Origin: Cephaloticoccus sp.
GTDB taxonomy: Bacteria > Verrucomicrobiota > Verrucomicrobiia > Opitutales > Opitutaceae
Direction of reading: 5' to 3'
Length of the DNA: 64,000 nt
Assembly: GCA_021734075.1 (NCBI GenBank)
Contig: JAIPJW010000004.1
Coordinates: 1-64,000 of the forward strand
In this document: in pieces, positions 7,974 to 17,027 of the stretch
Layout: the number at the start of each line of letters is the position of its first letter
Numbering within the stretch: position 1 is the first letter of the stretch
Translations under genes and position numbers: made by a program
The notes under the pieces: model-generated
The model's database searches: none
What the model saw: only the letters and a program-made list of their open reading frames with translations
Told to the model about the DNA's origin: nothing

Positions 7974-9476
7974 CTAAAGTGCAAAGGTTCGAATACCCCA
8001 AGCCGCGATACCGATGAAGAAGATGACCAACATGGGCAGAGCCAATTTCATTAGTGCCTCGGTGCTCAATGCATCGCCGGTCATGCCCTGTTTGGTGCTG
8101 CGGGCCCGCACCCGGCCTTTTTTAAGAAACCCGTCGTAATGGCGTTGCAACAGGAAGGTCTCAACCTGGCGCATCGTGTCCAAAATGACACCCACGGTAA
8201 TCAGCATACCCGTGCCACCGAAGAAGATGGCAATACGTTGGGGGACATTAAGTTCAAAAAGCAGAAAGTCAGGCATTACCGCAATGACGGTCAGGAACAC
8301 TGCACCCGCCAAGGTGAGTCTGGTCATGATGAAATCAAGAAACTGTGCGGTGGGTTCACCCGGACGCACGCCCGGGATATAACCGCCATATTTCTTCAGA
8401 TCGTCGGCAATCTGAATGGGTTTGAACATGACCGATACCCAAAAATAGCTGAAGAACAGGATCAGCGAGGTATAAATCGCGTAGTAGGTCCAGTGTCCGC
8501 GCAGCAGGTTTTGGGAAAACTCCACCAAAAACTTGATGTTAAAGGCGGCGCCGATCTGGGAAAATATCTGCTGGGGGAAAAGCAGAATGGCGCTGGCGAA
8601 GATCACCGGCATCACCCCGGAATAATTGACCTTGAGAGGCAGAAATGAACTTTGCCCGCCCATGACTTTGTTGCCCACCACCCGCTTGGCGTATTGGACC
8701 GGAATCTTCCGCTGCCCTTGCACCACCATGATGATACCCATGGTAACCAGGAAAAACATCAGAACCATGATTATCCCCTCGGGCAGGCCGAGGCGGGTCA
8801 CGCCGATGGGCGCAAAGAACAATTGGTAGGTGGTCGCGGCGGCACCGGGCACATCCGCAAGAATACCCACCGTGATCAACAATGACACACCGTTGCCAAT
8901 GCCCCGTTGCGTAATCTGTTCGCCCAACCACATCAGCAGCATGGTGCCTGCGGTCATGTAGATGACCGAGGTGATCAGAAAGCCCATTTTTCCCACCATC
9001 ACGATGGGGCCGTAGGTAGCCAGGTCATAACCCGGGAAAAGCCGGCTGGGATTTTCCAGCGCCAAAATCAAGAGAGCACCCTGCACCAAACAGATTACCA
9101 CCGTCGCATAACGGGTGTATTGGGTGAGTTTTTGACGACCAACATCACCTTCCTGCTGCAAGCGGCTCAGTGCCGGCACCACGGCGGTCATCAACTGAAA
9201 GATGATGGAGGCACTGATGTAAGGCATGATGCCCAGGGCCGCGATGGCTCCCTTGATCAACGCCCCACCCGTGAACATGTTGTAGAGACCCACGAGGGAA
9301 CCACCGGCGCCGGCATTGGCAGTCTGATCGGCGAAGAACAGCTGCAACGGGTGCGGATCAATGCCCGGCAGGGGAATGTGCGCAGCCACCCGGGCCACGA
9401 ACAGCAACGCCAGTGTATAGAAGATACGCGAGCGCAGCTCAGGAATCTTCAGGGAATTCGTAAAGGCGGAGAACAT
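7974..9476 (-). CDS. secY: protein translocase subunit SecY
   Basis: 500 aa, slightly longer than E. coli SecY (443). It starts MFSAFTNSLKIPELRSRI and has ten expected membrane helices. Recognisable signatures include RVAAHIPLPGID in the first helix region, GIMPYISASIIFQL at the plug, and GNGVSLLI. The cytoplasmic loop carries KKYGGYIPGVRPGEPTAQFLDFI, a hallmark segment of SecY. It forms the inner-membrane protein-conducting channel with SecE, which is encoded near 33.7 kb in this window. It follows rplO and precedes the adk-like gene as in the usual spc order. Confidence 0.98.
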   Translation of the reverse strand: MFSAFTNSLKIPELRSRIFYTLALLFVARVAAHIPLPGIDPHPLQLFFADQTANAGAGGSLVGLYNMFTGGALIKGAIAALGIMPYISASIIFQLMTAVVPALSRLQQEGDVGRQKLTQYTRYATVVICLVQGALLILALENPSRLFPGYDLATYGPIVMVGKMGFLITSVIYMTAGTMLLMWLGEQITQRGIGNGVSLLITVGILADVPGAAATTYQLFFAPIGVTRLGLPEGIIMVLMFFLVTMGIIMVVQGQRKIPVQYAKRVVGNKVMGGQSSFLPLKVNYSGVMPVIFASAILLFPQQIFSQIGAAFNIKFLVEFSQNLLRGHWTYYAIYTSLILFFSYFWVSVMFKPIQIADDLKKYGGYIPGVRPGEPTAQFLDFIMTRLTLAGAVFLTVIAVMPDFLLFELNVPQRIAIFFGGTGMLITVGVILDTMRQVETFLLQRHYDGFLKKGRVRARSTKQGMTGDALSTEALMKLALPMLVIFFIGIAAWGIRTFAL

Positions 9477-9532
9477 TAATTTGGTGAAGCTTGAATCCTG
9501 GAGTAATTAGCCACGAGGAGTCGTTGACCATG

Positions 9533-9979
9533 TTAAGCCACGATGGCCTGACCGCCCGCCTTCTCAATCTTAGCCTTGGCCGATTCCGAAAATCTTGTGG
9601 CCGTGATTTTGAGGGGACGGGAGATTTCGCCGTTGCCCAGAATTTTCACCTGGGTCTCGTCCTTTCGGATCAGACCATTGACGAAAAGGATGCCCGCATC
9701 CACTTCAGTGACGGCGGCGTCAATTCGTGCCAGATCGCCCAGATTGACGATCGCAATCTCCGTGCGGAAATTGAATTGGTTGAAACCGCGCTGGGGCAGT
9801 TTGCGATAGAGCGGCATTTGGCCACCTTCAAAACCGGGACGGATACTGCTGCCGGAGCGTGCGCTCTGGCCTTTGCCACCCCGGCCGGAAGTTTTACCGT
9901 GACCGCCGCCTTCGCCACAGCCCACCCGCTTCTTGCGGTGGATGGCGCCCTTAACGTTCTTAAGTTCGTGTAGTTTCAT
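9533..9979 (-). CDS. rplO: 50S ribosomal protein L15
   Basis: 148 aa. It starts MKLHELKNVKGAIHRKKRVG and has the Gly/Arg-rich N-terminal arm (GCGEGGGHGKTSGRGGKGQSA), then PGFEGGQMPLYRKLPQRGF, all typical of uL15. This late-assembling 50S protein threads its N-terminal arm into 23S rRNA. It lies directly after rpsE with a 70-nt gap. The rpmD (L30) gene that separates them in many bacteria is not present. Confidence 0.97.
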   Translation of the reverse strand: MKLHELKNVKGAIHRKKRVGCGEGGGHGKTSGRGGKGQSARSGSSIRPGFEGGQMPLYRKLPQRGFNQFNFRTEIAIVNLGDLARIDAAVTEVDAGILFVNGLIRKDETQVKILGNGEISRPLKITATRFSESAKAKIEKAGGQAIVA

Positions 9980-10049
9980 TTGTTTTCCTCGATTTGGTTC
10001 GCCCCGAACTGGTCGTAACCAGTGGAACTCGGATAATGGTTAAATAGAC

Positions 10050-10649
10050 TCAGGATTTGAGCGCGGCTTGAAAATCTTCCGCCAAACGCAATTTACGCAG
10101 GCCCTGCAAGGTGGCATTGACCACCGCGATGTGGTTTTTGGAGCCGAGGGACTTGGTCAGGACATTTTTGACCCCGGCGGCCTCAAGCACCGCACGGACG
10201 CCACCACCAGCGATCAAGCCGGTGCCAGTCGTGGCGGGACGCAGCAACACCTTGCCACCGTCGTATTCGCCAAACACCTCATGGGGGATGGTATCACCCT
10301 TGAGTTTGACGGAGACCATGTGCTTGTTGGCGTGGGCTGTGCTCTTGCGGATGGCGTCGGGCACCTCGTTGGCCTTGCCGTAACCGATGCCAAGCTTGCC
10401 TTTGCCATCACCCACCACGGAGAGGGCGGAGAAACTGAAGCGACGGCCACCCTTCACGACTTTGGCACAACGATTGATGAAAACGATCTTTTCAATCATG
10501 GTCGGACCATCGGAAGGGGCCGCATCACGGTTACGATTGTCCCGACGGGGACCGCGACCGCCGTCACGGCGTTGCGGTCGAGCGGCCGGAGCATTTGCCG
10601 GGGCTGCGGTCGGAGTTACAGGACTGGAGGTATTGGAATCGGTGCTCAT
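10050..10649 (-). CDS. rpsE: 30S ribosomal protein S5 with N-terminal extension
   Basis: 199 aa. The uS5 core begins near [25 protein letters not shown] and shows [34 protein letters not shown] and the C-terminal [12 protein letters not shown]5 lines the mRNA entry channel and affects decoding accuracy. The first ~48 residues are a Pro/Ala then Arg/Asp/Gly-rich stretch ([20 protein letters not shown]) that bacterial S5 normally lacks or has much shorter. A shorter start at the internal MIEK is possible, but the frame is open from 10649 with an 11-nt gap to rplR, which favours the long form. Confidence 0.94.
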   Translation of the reverse strand: MSTDSNTSSPVTPTAAPANAPAARPQRRDGGRGPRRDNRNRDAAPSDGPTMIEKIVFINRCAKVVKGGRRFSFSALSVVGDGKGKLGIGYGKANEVPDAIRKSTAHANKHMVSVKLKGDTIPHEVFGEYDGGKVLLRPATTGTGLIAGGGVRAVLEAAGVKNVLTKSLGSKNHIAVVNATLQGLRKLRLAEDFQAALKS

Positions 10650-10660
10650 GAGCGAGGCTC

Positions 10661-11023
10661 TTAGAATTTGAGACCACCCTCACGGGCAGCGTCGGCGAAT
10701 TGTTTTACTTTGCCATGATAACGGGCACCACTGCGGTCGAACACGACCGAACCGATACCTGCCGCCACGGCCTTGACGGCGAAAGCGGTGCCAAGTTCCT
10801 TGGCGCTCACGACATTGGCCGAGAGTTTCTTCTGCCGGAGGTCGGCATCGAGACTGGAAAGGAAGGCGAGGGTCGCACCTTTCTCATCATCGACGGCCTG
10901 GGCATAAATGTGCTTGCCGCTGAATTTGACACAAAGACGTGGGCGCACGGCCGTGCCAGTGACTTTTTTGCGAATTCTCCAGCGACGTTTCTGCAGGAGT
11001 TTGGATTTGCGAATGGTATTCAT
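10661..11023 (-). CDS. rplR: 50S ribosomal protein L18
   Basis: 120 aa, standard length. It starts [21 protein letters not shown] and includes [24 protein letters not shown] and the end [21 protein letters not shown]. uL18 binds 5S rRNA together with L5 (encoded about 1.3 kb upstream in the operon). It lies between rplF and rpsE with short gaps. Confidence 0.97.
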   Translation of the reverse strand: MNTIRKSKLLQKRRWRIRKKVTGTAVRPRLCVKFSGKHIYAQAVDDEKGATLAFLSSLDADLRQKKLSANVVSAKELGTAFAVKAVAAGIGSVVFDRSGARYHGKVKQFADAAREGGLKF

Positions 11024-11058
11024 GGGAGGGACCCGGAAATAATTTGTTACAGGTGATG

Positions 11059-11595
11059 TTAAGCGACGGTCTTGCCTTCCTTACGGCGGACACGCTCGCC
11101 CACAATACGGACACCCTTGCCCTTGTAGGGCTCAGGCGGGTAATAGCTGCGAATCTCAGCCGTGACAGCCCCGACCAGTTGCTTGTCGGGTCCTTCGACC
11201 TTGACCTTGGTTTGGTCGGTGACGGTAACCTTGATGCCTGCGGGGATTTCCATCGAAATCGGATGGGAATAGCCCAGAGCCAGATCGATGTTTTTGCCCT
11301 TGAGGGTGGCTTTGAAACCGACGCCTTGGATTTCGAGATCCTTGGAATAGCCTTCGCTGACCCCCTTGACCATTCCGGCAATGATGGAACGAGCCGTGCC
11401 ATACATCGACCGCGAAAAGCGGGAATCATCGACCGGAGCAACCAAGACTTGCTGGTCGGCGCTCGTGATCGTGACGACCGGAGCAAAGGTTTTGGAGATT
11501 TTCCCCTTGGGACCATCGACATGGACAGTATGTCCCTGAATGTCGACCTTGACCTTGGCGGGAATGATAACGGGTTTTTTGCCGATGCGACTCAT
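11059..11595 (-). CDS. rplF: 50S ribosomal protein L6
   Basis: 178 aa from the start chosen here. The ORF track begins at 11637, but that would overlap the rpsH stop and add 14 non-family residues. The ATG at 11595 gives the family N-terminus MSRIGKKPVIIPAKVKVDI, and AAGGAAC lies just upstream as a plausible ribosome binding site. uL6 has two similar alpha/beta repeats and binds near the sarcin-ricin loop. The C-terminal motif GKGVRIVGERVRRKEGK with the preceding YYPPEPYKGK is diagnostic. Confidence 0.97.
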   Translation of the reverse strand: MSRIGKKPVIIPAKVKVDIQGHTVHVDGPKGKISKTFAPVVTITSADQQVLVAPVDDSRFSRSMYGTARSIIAGMVKGVSEGYSKDLEIQGVGFKATLKGKNIDLALGYSHPISMEIPAGIKVTVTDQTKVKVEGPDKQLVGAVTAEIRSYYPPEPYKGKGVRIVGERVRRKEGKTVA

Positions 11596-11608
11596 GGTGC
11601 TTTGTTCC

Positions 11609-12001
11609 TTACCAGATTTTGCAGATGAGCTCGCCACCTGCTTTGTTGCGGCGGCAATCCCGGTCTTTCATGAGACCCTTGGAAGTGGAAAGTATGGATA
11701 TGCCGAGACCGTTGAGGACGCGGGGGATTTCGGTATAGCTGTAATACAGTCGGCGGCCGGGTTTGGAAACCCGCTGCAGATCGGTGATGACCGGTGCGCC
11801 ATCAACGTATTTCATTTTGACGACGATGACCTTGTGCCCCCGGTCGTCGGCCGCCACGGTGTAATCGACAATATAGCCATCACCCTTGAGGATGCCGGCA
11901 ATGCTTTCCTTGAGTTTGGAATGCGGCGCGGAGCATTCGTCGAGGCGGGCCCGTGACGCATTGCGCAAACGGGTTAGAAAATCACTGATTGGGTCTGTCA
12001 T
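11609..12001 (-). CDS. rpsH: 30S ribosomal protein S8
   Basis: 130 aa, standard length. It starts MTDPISDFLTRLRNASRARL and ends RNKAGGELICKIW; the C-terminal segment LNGLGISILSTSKGLMKDRDCRR carries the 16S h21 contact site. S8 is a primary 30S assembly protein and in E. coli represses the spc operon through an mRNA hairpin near rplE. No such hairpin was confidently identified here. It lies between rpsN (61 nt) and rplF (13 nt). Confidence 0.97.
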   Translation of the reverse strand: MTDPISDFLTRLRNASRARLDECSAPHSKLKESIAGILKGDGYIVDYTVAADDRGHKVIVVKMKYVDGAPVITDLQRVSKPGRRLYYSYTEIPRVLNGLGISILSTSKGLMKDRDCRRNKAGGELICKIW

Positions 12002-12062
12002 GTTGGATGTTTGTTTGATGCGGCTGAGGGGTCATATCCGACTCCCCTCGGCCAAAAATTAA

Positions 12063-12368
12063 TTACCAGGAGGACTTTGTGACTCCGGGGATTTTACCGG
12101 CGAGGGCGAGTTCACGGAACTGAATACGGGACACGCCAAACTTGCGGATGTAGGCCCGGGGACGACCACTCATGGCGCAACGGTTCTTGATGCGCACAGC
12201 CGCGGAATTGCGGGGCAATTTGGCCAGTTTCTTCTGGGCGGCAAAAAACTCCTCATCGGAGGTCTCGGTATTGGCGAGGATGGCCTTGAGCTCAGCCCGC
12301 TTGACCTTGTGTTGGGCCACAAGGCGAATGCGCTTCTTGTTACGTTCGATGGCAGATGTTTTCGGCAT
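12063..12368 (-). CDS. rpsN: 30S ribosomal protein S14 (zinc-independent form)
   Basis: 101 aa. It has the long form of uS14 with [21 protein letters not shown] and the C-terminal [27 protein letters not shown]. Only a single Cys is present in place of the two CxxC pairs of the short zinc form, so this is the C-minus type. It binds 16S rRNA in the 30S head. It lies between rplE and rpsH as in the standard spc order. Confidence 0.97.
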   Translation of the reverse strand: MPKTSAIERNKKRIRLVAQHKVKRAELKAILANTETSDEEFFAAQKKLAKLPRNSAAVRIKNRCAMSGRPRAYIRKFGVSRIQFRELALAGKIPGVTKSSW

Positions 12369-12382
12369 GGCGGATAAATTTA

Positions 12383-12952
12383 TCAGGCGGCTTGAGTCTT
12401 GGCGGGTTCCGTGCGGCGGAAGGGCATACCCAAAAGGGACAGCAACTCGCGGCCTTCCTCGTCGGTCATCGCGGTGGTCACAATGGTGATATCGAGCCCC
12501 ATGGTCTTTTTGACGTTTTCCACGGTAATTTCCGGGAAAATGGTGAAATCGGTGATTCCGATGTTGTAATTGCCGTTGCCGTCGAGCTTGGGGGAAACTC
12601 CGCGAAAGTCACGAATGGTGGGCAATGCGACCGCGATCATCCGATAGAGAAACTCCCACATGCTGTTGCCCCGGAGAGTCACACAGCAACCCACGATCTG
12701 GCCCTGGCGGAGCTTGAAATTGGAGATGGCCTTCTTCGACTTGGTCAGCACCGGCTTTTGCCCGGCAATGATGGCCATGTCGCGCTGCACATCGGCGATC
12801 TGGTTCTTGTCGGCATCGGCGTGGATACCCGAGTTGAGCACCACCTTGGTGATCTTGGGCACATCGTGCTTATTCTTGTAGCCACGGCTGGCAATGAGGG
12901 CAGCGACAGCCTGCTCGGTGTAAATGGACTTGAGTGTAGGAATGGAGCTCAT
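12383..12952 (-). CDS. rplE: 50S ribosomal protein L5
   Basis: 189 aa from the start chosen here. The track ORF begins at 13045 with 31 residues unlike any L5 (MPNPATACVTEPFSSHSSSF). The ATG at 12952 yields [20 protein letters not shown], a normal uL5 opening with the helix followed by [19 protein letters not shown]. Other landmarks are [24 protein letters not shown] and the C-terminal [21 protein letters not shown]5 contacts 5S rRNA and the P-site tRNA. It follows rplX by 107 nt. Confidence 0.96.
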   Translation of the reverse strand: MSSIPTLKSIYTEQAVAALIASRGYKNKHDVPKITKVVLNSGIHADADKNQIADVQRDMAIIAGQKPVLTKSKKAISNFKLRQGQIVGCCVTLRGNSMWEFLYRMIAVALPTIRDFRGVSPKLDGNGNYNIGITDFTIFPEITVENVKKTMGLDITIVTTAMTDEEGRELLSLLGMPFRRTEPAKTQAA

Positions 12953-13059
12953 GATGAGGGCCTTCGGATTTCCGACCCGACGGCAAAAGGATGAGGAGTG
13001 TGAGGAAAAGGGTTCAGTAACGCAGGCGGTTGCCGGGTTTGGCAAGCGTGCAGTTGCGA

Positions 13060-13332
13060 TTAGGCAGTGGCGGCGGCGGTCTTGCTGCGTTTGCCCGCCT
13101 CGTGCACCGACTTGAGCATGAGATTCGAGATGTGAATGGATCCTTCCCGCTCGGCAATTGTGCCCTGGGGATGCTCCTGGGATTTCTTGAGATGGCGCTT
13201 CATCATGGCCACGCCTTCAACCCGGGCACGTGACTTGGGGGCAAGGATTTCGAGGATTTTACCCTCTTTGCCCTTGTGGGAACCTGCGATGACAACGACT
13301 TGATCGCCGCGTTTGATGTGACTTTTAGGCAT
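13060..13332 (-). CDS. rplX: 50S ribosomal protein L24
   Basis: 90 aa. It opens with MPKSHIKRGDQVVVIAGSHKGKEGKI, the KOW motif of uL24, and contains HLKKSQEHPQGTIAEREGSIH. It starts 50S assembly at the 5' domain of 23S rRNA. It starts 1 nt after the rplN stop. It is somewhat short at the C-terminus, where it ends in an Ala/Thr run (KRSKTAAATA). Confidence 0.96.
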   Translation of the reverse strand: MPKSHIKRGDQVVVIAGSHKGKEGKILEILAPKSRARVEGVAMMKRHLKKSQEHPQGTIAEREGSIHISNLMLKSVHEAGKRSKTAAATA

Positions 13333-13333
13333 G

Positions 13334-13699
13334 TTAAAGGACCTCCGGCGCCAGCGAAATAATCTTCATGAAGTTCTTCGCCCGCAATTCGCGGGCGACG
13401 GGACCAAAAATGCGGGTGCCCTTGGGATTGTTGGTGGCATCAATGATGACAACGGCATTGCTGTCGAAACGCAGATAACTGCCATCCGCCCGACGCACGG
13501 GAGCCTTGGTCCGGACGATCACGGCCTTGGCGACTTCCCCCTTTTTCACCGTGGCGTCGGTCGCACTTTCGCGAACATGCACGGTGATGATGTCACCGAT
13601 ACCGGCGGTATCGGTTAACTGACCCATCTTGCGGATCATGGAGACTTTGCGGGCGCCGGTGTTATCGGCAACGGTAAGGGTGGAACGAAGTTGAATCAT
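13334..13699 (-). CDS. rplN: 50S ribosomal protein L14
   Basis: 121 aa, standard length. It starts [22 protein letters not shown], contains [20 protein letters not shown] and [29 protein letters not shown], and ends [11 protein letters not shown]. uL14 forms an intersubunit bridge on the 50S face and is the docking site for ribosome silencing factors. Standard spc operon position after rpsQ. Confidence 0.98.
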   Translation of the reverse strand: MIQLRSTLTVADNTGARKVSMIRKMGQLTDTAGIGDIITVHVRESATDATVKKGEVAKAVIVRTKAPVRRADGSYLRFDSNAVVIIDATNNPKGTRIFGPVARELRAKNFMKIISLAPEVL

Positions 13700-13743
13700 G
13701 TTAGACCTCCGAATTGATTGTGGTTAAGTGAGGGAGCCAACGC

Positions 13744-14079
13744 TCAGGACTTGGTGGTCTTGGTCGGCACGCTGGCCGCCACGTCATTTTCCGTAATGGC
13801 TACATCCGTTGTGCTCAATGCCTGCTCCAATACCGAAGTGATGCGCCAGCGCTTGAGACGGCTCATGGGACGGGTCTCCATGATTTCAACCCGATCCCCG
13901 ATCCGGGCTTCATTCTTTTCGTCATGCACGTGCACGACCGTCTGCCGGTTCACGATCTTGTGATAAAGCGGATGGGGAGTCTTGTAAGGAATGGTTACCT
14001 TGATGGATTTGTCACCGGAGCGGCTGGTGACAAAACCGATGAGGGTCTTGCGACTATTATGACGGGCGTGTTGGGACAT
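13744..14079 (-). CDS. rpsQ: 30S ribosomal protein S17 with C-terminal extension
   Basis: 111 aa from the start chosen here. The track ORF extends to 14259 through rpmC in another frame. The ATG at 14079 gives MSQHARHNSRKTLIGFVTSRSGDKSIKVTI, a proper uS17 N-terminus. The OB-fold core continues with HPLYHKIVNRQTVVHVHDEKNEARIGDRVEIMETRP and SRLKRWRITSVLE. The last ~25 residues (ALSTTDVAITENDVAASVP) are an extension that typical S17 (about 80-90 aa) lacks. It starts 13 nt after the rpmC stop. Confidence 0.95.
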   Translation of the reverse strand: MSQHARHNSRKTLIGFVTSRSGDKSIKVTIPYKTPHPLYHKIVNRQTVVHVHDEKNEARIGDRVEIMETRPMSRLKRWRITSVLEQALSTTDVAITENDVAASVPTKTTKS

Positions 14080-14092
14080 GGCAGGATGCGCC

Positions 14093-14290
14093 TCAGGCGG
14101 CTTGGCGGTTCTTTTCGTTAAGGATGGTCTCGAGGCGGGCGATATCCTTGCGGAGGGTGCGCAACTCGTGGGTTTTCTCGACCTGGCCGGTCTGCTTGCG
14201 CAGACGCAACTGGAGGAGTTGCTCGCTGGTTTCGCGGAGCTTGGTGGTGATCTCGACAAGCGAGAGTTCGCGTATTTCTTTCGAAGTCAT
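14093..14290 (-). CDS. rpmC: 50S ribosomal protein L29
   Basis: 65 aa, standard length. It starts [21 protein letters not shown] and has the two-helix antiparallel pattern with [21 protein letters not shown] and [17 protein letters not shown]. uL29 lies at the polypeptide exit tunnel beside L23, where trigger factor and SRP dock. It lies between rplP and rpsQ. Confidence 0.96.
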   Translation of the reverse strand: MTSKEIRELSLVEITTKLRETSEQLLQLRLRKQTGQVEKTHELRTLRKDIARLETILNEKNRQAA

Positions 14291-14325
14291 GGCAGGAGGC
14301 GTTTGTATTCTCTTGGGAAGGCAGA

Positions 14326-14733
14326 TCAGCGGGTGATGAAGCGGCAGTGAAACGGCAGCTTGGCATCGGCCAGACAGAAGGCCTCTTTGGCAATGGTTGC
14401 GGAAACGCCGGAGAGCTCGAAGAGCATGGCCCCGGGCTTGATCACGGCGACGTAGTATTCGACCGAGCCCTTGCCCTTACCCATACGGGTTTCGGCCGGC
14501 TTCTTGGTCACGGGTTTGTGCGGGAAAACCCGAATCCAGAGTTTACCCTTGCGCTTCAGGTGCCGGGTGATCGTGACACGGGCCGCCTCGATCTGACGAC
14601 CGGTCATTGGACCACGGGTGAGGGATTGAAGGCCGTATTCACCAAATGCGAGGGTGTTGCCACGCTTGGCATTGCCAGCGCGGGACCCTTTTTGGGATTT
14701 ACGGTATTTGGTGCGGGAAGGTGCGAGAGCCAT
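14326..14733 (-). CDS. rplP: 50S ribosomal protein L16
   Basis: 135 aa. It starts [20 protein letters not shown] and contains [64 protein letters not shown] and LFELSGV. uL16 organises the A-site tRNA elbow region near the peptidyl transferase centre. It lies between rpsC (38 nt) and rpmC (35 nt). Confidence 0.98.
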   Translation of the reverse strand: MALAPSRTKYRKSQKGSRAGNAKRGNTLAFGEYGLQSLTRGPMTGRQIEAARVTITRHLKRKGKLWIRVFPHKPVTKKPAETRMGKGKGSVEYYVAVIKPGAMLFELSGVSATIAKEAFCLADAKLPFHCRFITR

Positions 14734-14771
14734 GATTGGTTACTCCTAAATCAATGCGATCCGACGAGGGA

Positions 14772-15404
14772 TCAGTTGTTGTCGGACTCCTTTTTGCAGA
14801 TCCAGCACTTGATGCCGATCTTGCCATAGACGGTGTTGGCTTCGGTGAAGCCGTAATCGATATTTTCGCGGAGCGTGTGCAATGGCACCCGGCCCTTGCG
14901 CTGCCATTCCCGACGGGCGATGTCGCCACCACCAAGTCGGCCGGAACACTGGATACGAATGCCTTCGGCGCCAAGGGTCATCGCGATTTCAACGGCCTTT
15001 TTCATGGCCCGACGGAAAGCAATACGGCGCTCCAGCTGCAAAGCCACGTTCTCGGCGACCAATTGGGCCTCGATTTCGGGTTTCTTGACCTCCTGGATGT
15101 CGAGCAGGATTTCCTTGCCGGTCAATTTGGCCAGTTCCTCTTTGATTTTCTCAATTTCCTGACCCTTGCGACCGATGACAATGCCGGGACGGGCGGTGTA
15201 GATCTTGACGCGCACCCGGTTGGAGGCGCGTTCAATGAAAATACGCGGCACCGAGGCCTGCTTCAATTTCTCCATGAGTTTCTCACGGATGATTTGGTCC
15301 TCGAGCAGCAGCTTGGGGAAGTCCTTCTTGGTGGCATACCAGCGGGACTGCCAGTTACGACGAACGGCTAGACGGAAACCGATAGGATTGGTTTTTTGGC
15401 CCAT
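14772..15404 (-). CDS. rpsC: 30S ribosomal protein S3
   Basis: 210 aa. It starts [20 protein letters not shown], has the KH domain with [23 protein letters not shown], and the C-terminal [20 protein letters not shown] segment. uS3 helps form the mRNA entry channel and its helicase activity. It ends [11 protein letters not shown], so it lacks the longer basic tail of E. coli S3. It lies 8 nt after rplV. Confidence 0.98.
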   Translation of the reverse strand: MGQKTNPIGFRLAVRRNWQSRWYATKKDFPKLLLEDQIIREKLMEKLKQASVPRIFIERASNRVRVKIYTARPGIVIGRKGQEIEKIKEELAKLTGKEILLDIQEVKKPEIEAQLVAENVALQLERRIAFRRAMKKAVEIAMTLGAEGIRIQCSGRLGGGDIARREWQRKGRVPLHTLRENIDYGFTEANTVYGKIGIKCWICKKESDNN

Positions 15405-15412
15405 GGATAAAA

Positions 15413-15754
15413 TTAGTTGGAGTTGCCGTCGGAAAGGATGATGCGGATGTGTGCCATTTTCTTGCGACGCGGCTTGGCGGTGCCACGGGCTCCGGCCTTG
15501 AACCGCTTGAGCACCGGACCATTTTCAATCACCGCGGACTTAACCGTGAGGGTGTCGGCCGAGAGATTGTTGTTGTTTTCGGCGTTGGCGATCGCGCTCT
15601 TGAGCGTCTTGACAATCAGACGGGCGGATTTGCGGGGAATGAGGGTCAGATAATCGACCGCTTCCGTGGCCTTGCGGCCTTGAATGATACGCGCGACCTC
15701 ATGCATCTTTTTGGGAGACATGCGGGCGTTGCGAGTGAGGGACTGGACTTCCAT
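15413..15754 (-). CDS. rplV: 50S ribosomal protein L22
   Basis: 113 aa. It starts [36 protein letters not shown], contains [23 protein letters not shown], and its long beta-hairpin [27 protein letters not shown] projects into the exit tunnel in known structures. This is the site of erythromycin-associated deletions in other bacteria, and no deletion is apparent. It follows rpsS by 79 nt. Confidence 0.97.
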   Translation of the reverse strand: MEVQSLTRNARMSPKKMHEVARIIQGRKATEAVDYLTLIPRKSARLIVKTLKSAIANAENNNNLSADTLTVKSAVIENGPVLKRFKAGARGTAKPRRKKMAHIRIILSDGNSN

Positions 15755-15833
15755 GTGTTTGATTCCTTAGGGAGGCGACAGTAGCGCCGCGTGCGGCACC
15801 CTGCCCTTTTGTGATTGGTTTGGTAGGTAAATA

Positions 15834-16109
15834 TTAAACGGTCTTCTTGGTCGTGGCACCGTGCGCCTTGAAACTGCGCGTCAGGGCGAACTCGCCGAGT
15901 TTGTGGCCCACCATGTTTTCGGTGACATAGACGGCAATGAAGGCCTTGCCATTGTGGACATTGAAGGTGTGACCGACGAAGTCGGGCGTGATGGTCGAAC
16001 GACGCGACCAGGTCTGGATGGGTTTGCGAGCACCCGCCTTGGCCGCCTTCTCGATTTTCTCGAGCAGGTGGTAATCAACGAAGAACCCTTTTTTGATGGA
16101 ACGTGCCAT
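15834..16109 (-). CDS. rpsS: 30S ribosomal protein S19
   Basis: 91 aa, standard length. It starts [19 protein letters not shown] and has [46 protein letters not shown] split across the core. uS19 forms the 30S head bridge with S13. It lies 19 nt after rplB. Confidence 0.98.
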   Translation of the reverse strand: MARSIKKGFFVDYHLLEKIEKAAKAGARKPIQTWSRRSTITPDFVGHTFNVHNGKAFIAVYVTENMVGHKLGEFALTRSFKAHGATTKKTV

Positions 16110-16128
16110 GGTGCGAAAGCGCTAGGTG

Positions 16129-16995
16129 TTATTTACGACCGCGGGGTTTGCGGCCATTGTGGTGGACAATAATCATGCTGTTCGAAGTCTTGGAGCGACG
16201 ACGGGTCGGGAAGCCCTTTGCCAGTTGACCCCAAGGAGAGACCAATTGCTGACGACCGCCACCACCCTTGGACTTGCCGTTGCCACCGCCATTGGGGTGA
16301 TCAACCGGGTTCATCACCATACCGCGGACCCGGGGGCGCTTGCCCAACCAGCGGTTGCGGCCGGCCTTGCCGAGTTTCTGGTTGCCGTGGTCAACATTGC
16401 CCACTTCACCGATCGTCGCCCGGCATTTGGGATGCACGAGGCGGATTTCACCGGAAGGCATCTTGAGCTGGGCCAAACCATTCTCGACGGCGACCAGTTC
16501 GACTGAAGCACCGGCAGCACGAGCCAGCTGCGCACCGCGACCGGGCACCAGTTCCACCGCGTGAACCCGGGTGGAAGGAGGAATGATCTCGAGCGGGTAA
16601 TTGTTGCCCACAATGAAATCATTCCGGTTCGCCTTGTTGGAAGTGATAATGGAGGCACCCACGGCGAGATCATTCGGAGCGATGATGTAACGCTTCTCCC
16701 CACTCGCATAGGCCACCAGAGCAATGTTGGCTGAGCGGTTGGGATCATATTCGATCGCCTGCACACGGGCCGGCATGTCGAGAATGTCGCGCTTGTAATC
16801 GATGATCCGATAAAGCTGCTTGTGACCACCGCCACGGCGGCGGGAGGTGATGCGGCCATAGACATTGCGGCCACCGGTTTTGGGTTTGGCTTCCGTCAGG
16901 AGGCGCTCCGGCCGTTTTTTGGACAGGGAGGGCTGACGGTTGAGCGTGGTGAAGCGCTGCGTGGGAGTCAGCGGTCGTGAGGCTTTAAGTGGCAT
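16129..16995 (-). CDS. rplB: 50S ribosomal protein L2 with an altered conserved His
   Basis: 288 aa, slightly longer than the E. coli protein (273). It contains the expected FTTLNRQPSLSKKRPERLL region, GRNVYGRITSRRRGGGHKQLYR, and the C-terminal RGMVMNPVDHPNGGGNG followed by LVSPWGQLAKGFPTRR. In most bacteria the loop reads DHPHGGG. Here the second His is Asn, while the preceding His (E. coli H229) is kept. uL2 is required for subunit association and peptidyl transferase assembly. An insertion of Gly/Lys residues follows the loop (NGKSKGGGGRQQ). It lies between rplW and rpsS. Confidence 0.97.
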   Translation of the reverse strand: MPLKASRPLTPTQRFTTLNRQPSLSKKRPERLLTEAKPKTGGRNVYGRITSRRRGGGHKQLYRIIDYKRDILDMPARVQAIEYDPNRSANIALVAYASGEKRYIIAPNDLAVGASIITSNKANRNDFIVGNNYPLEIIPPSTRVHAVELVPGRGAQLARAAGASVELVAVENGLAQLKMPSGEIRLVHPKCRATIGEVGNVDHGNQKLGKAGRNRWLGKRPRVRGMVMNPVDHPNGGGNGKSKGGGGRQQLVSPWGQLAKGFPTRRRSKTSNSMIIVHHNGRKPRGRK

Positions 16996-17027
16996 GATGG
17001 ATTTTCTCCGGTTGGTGACGGCGGCGC

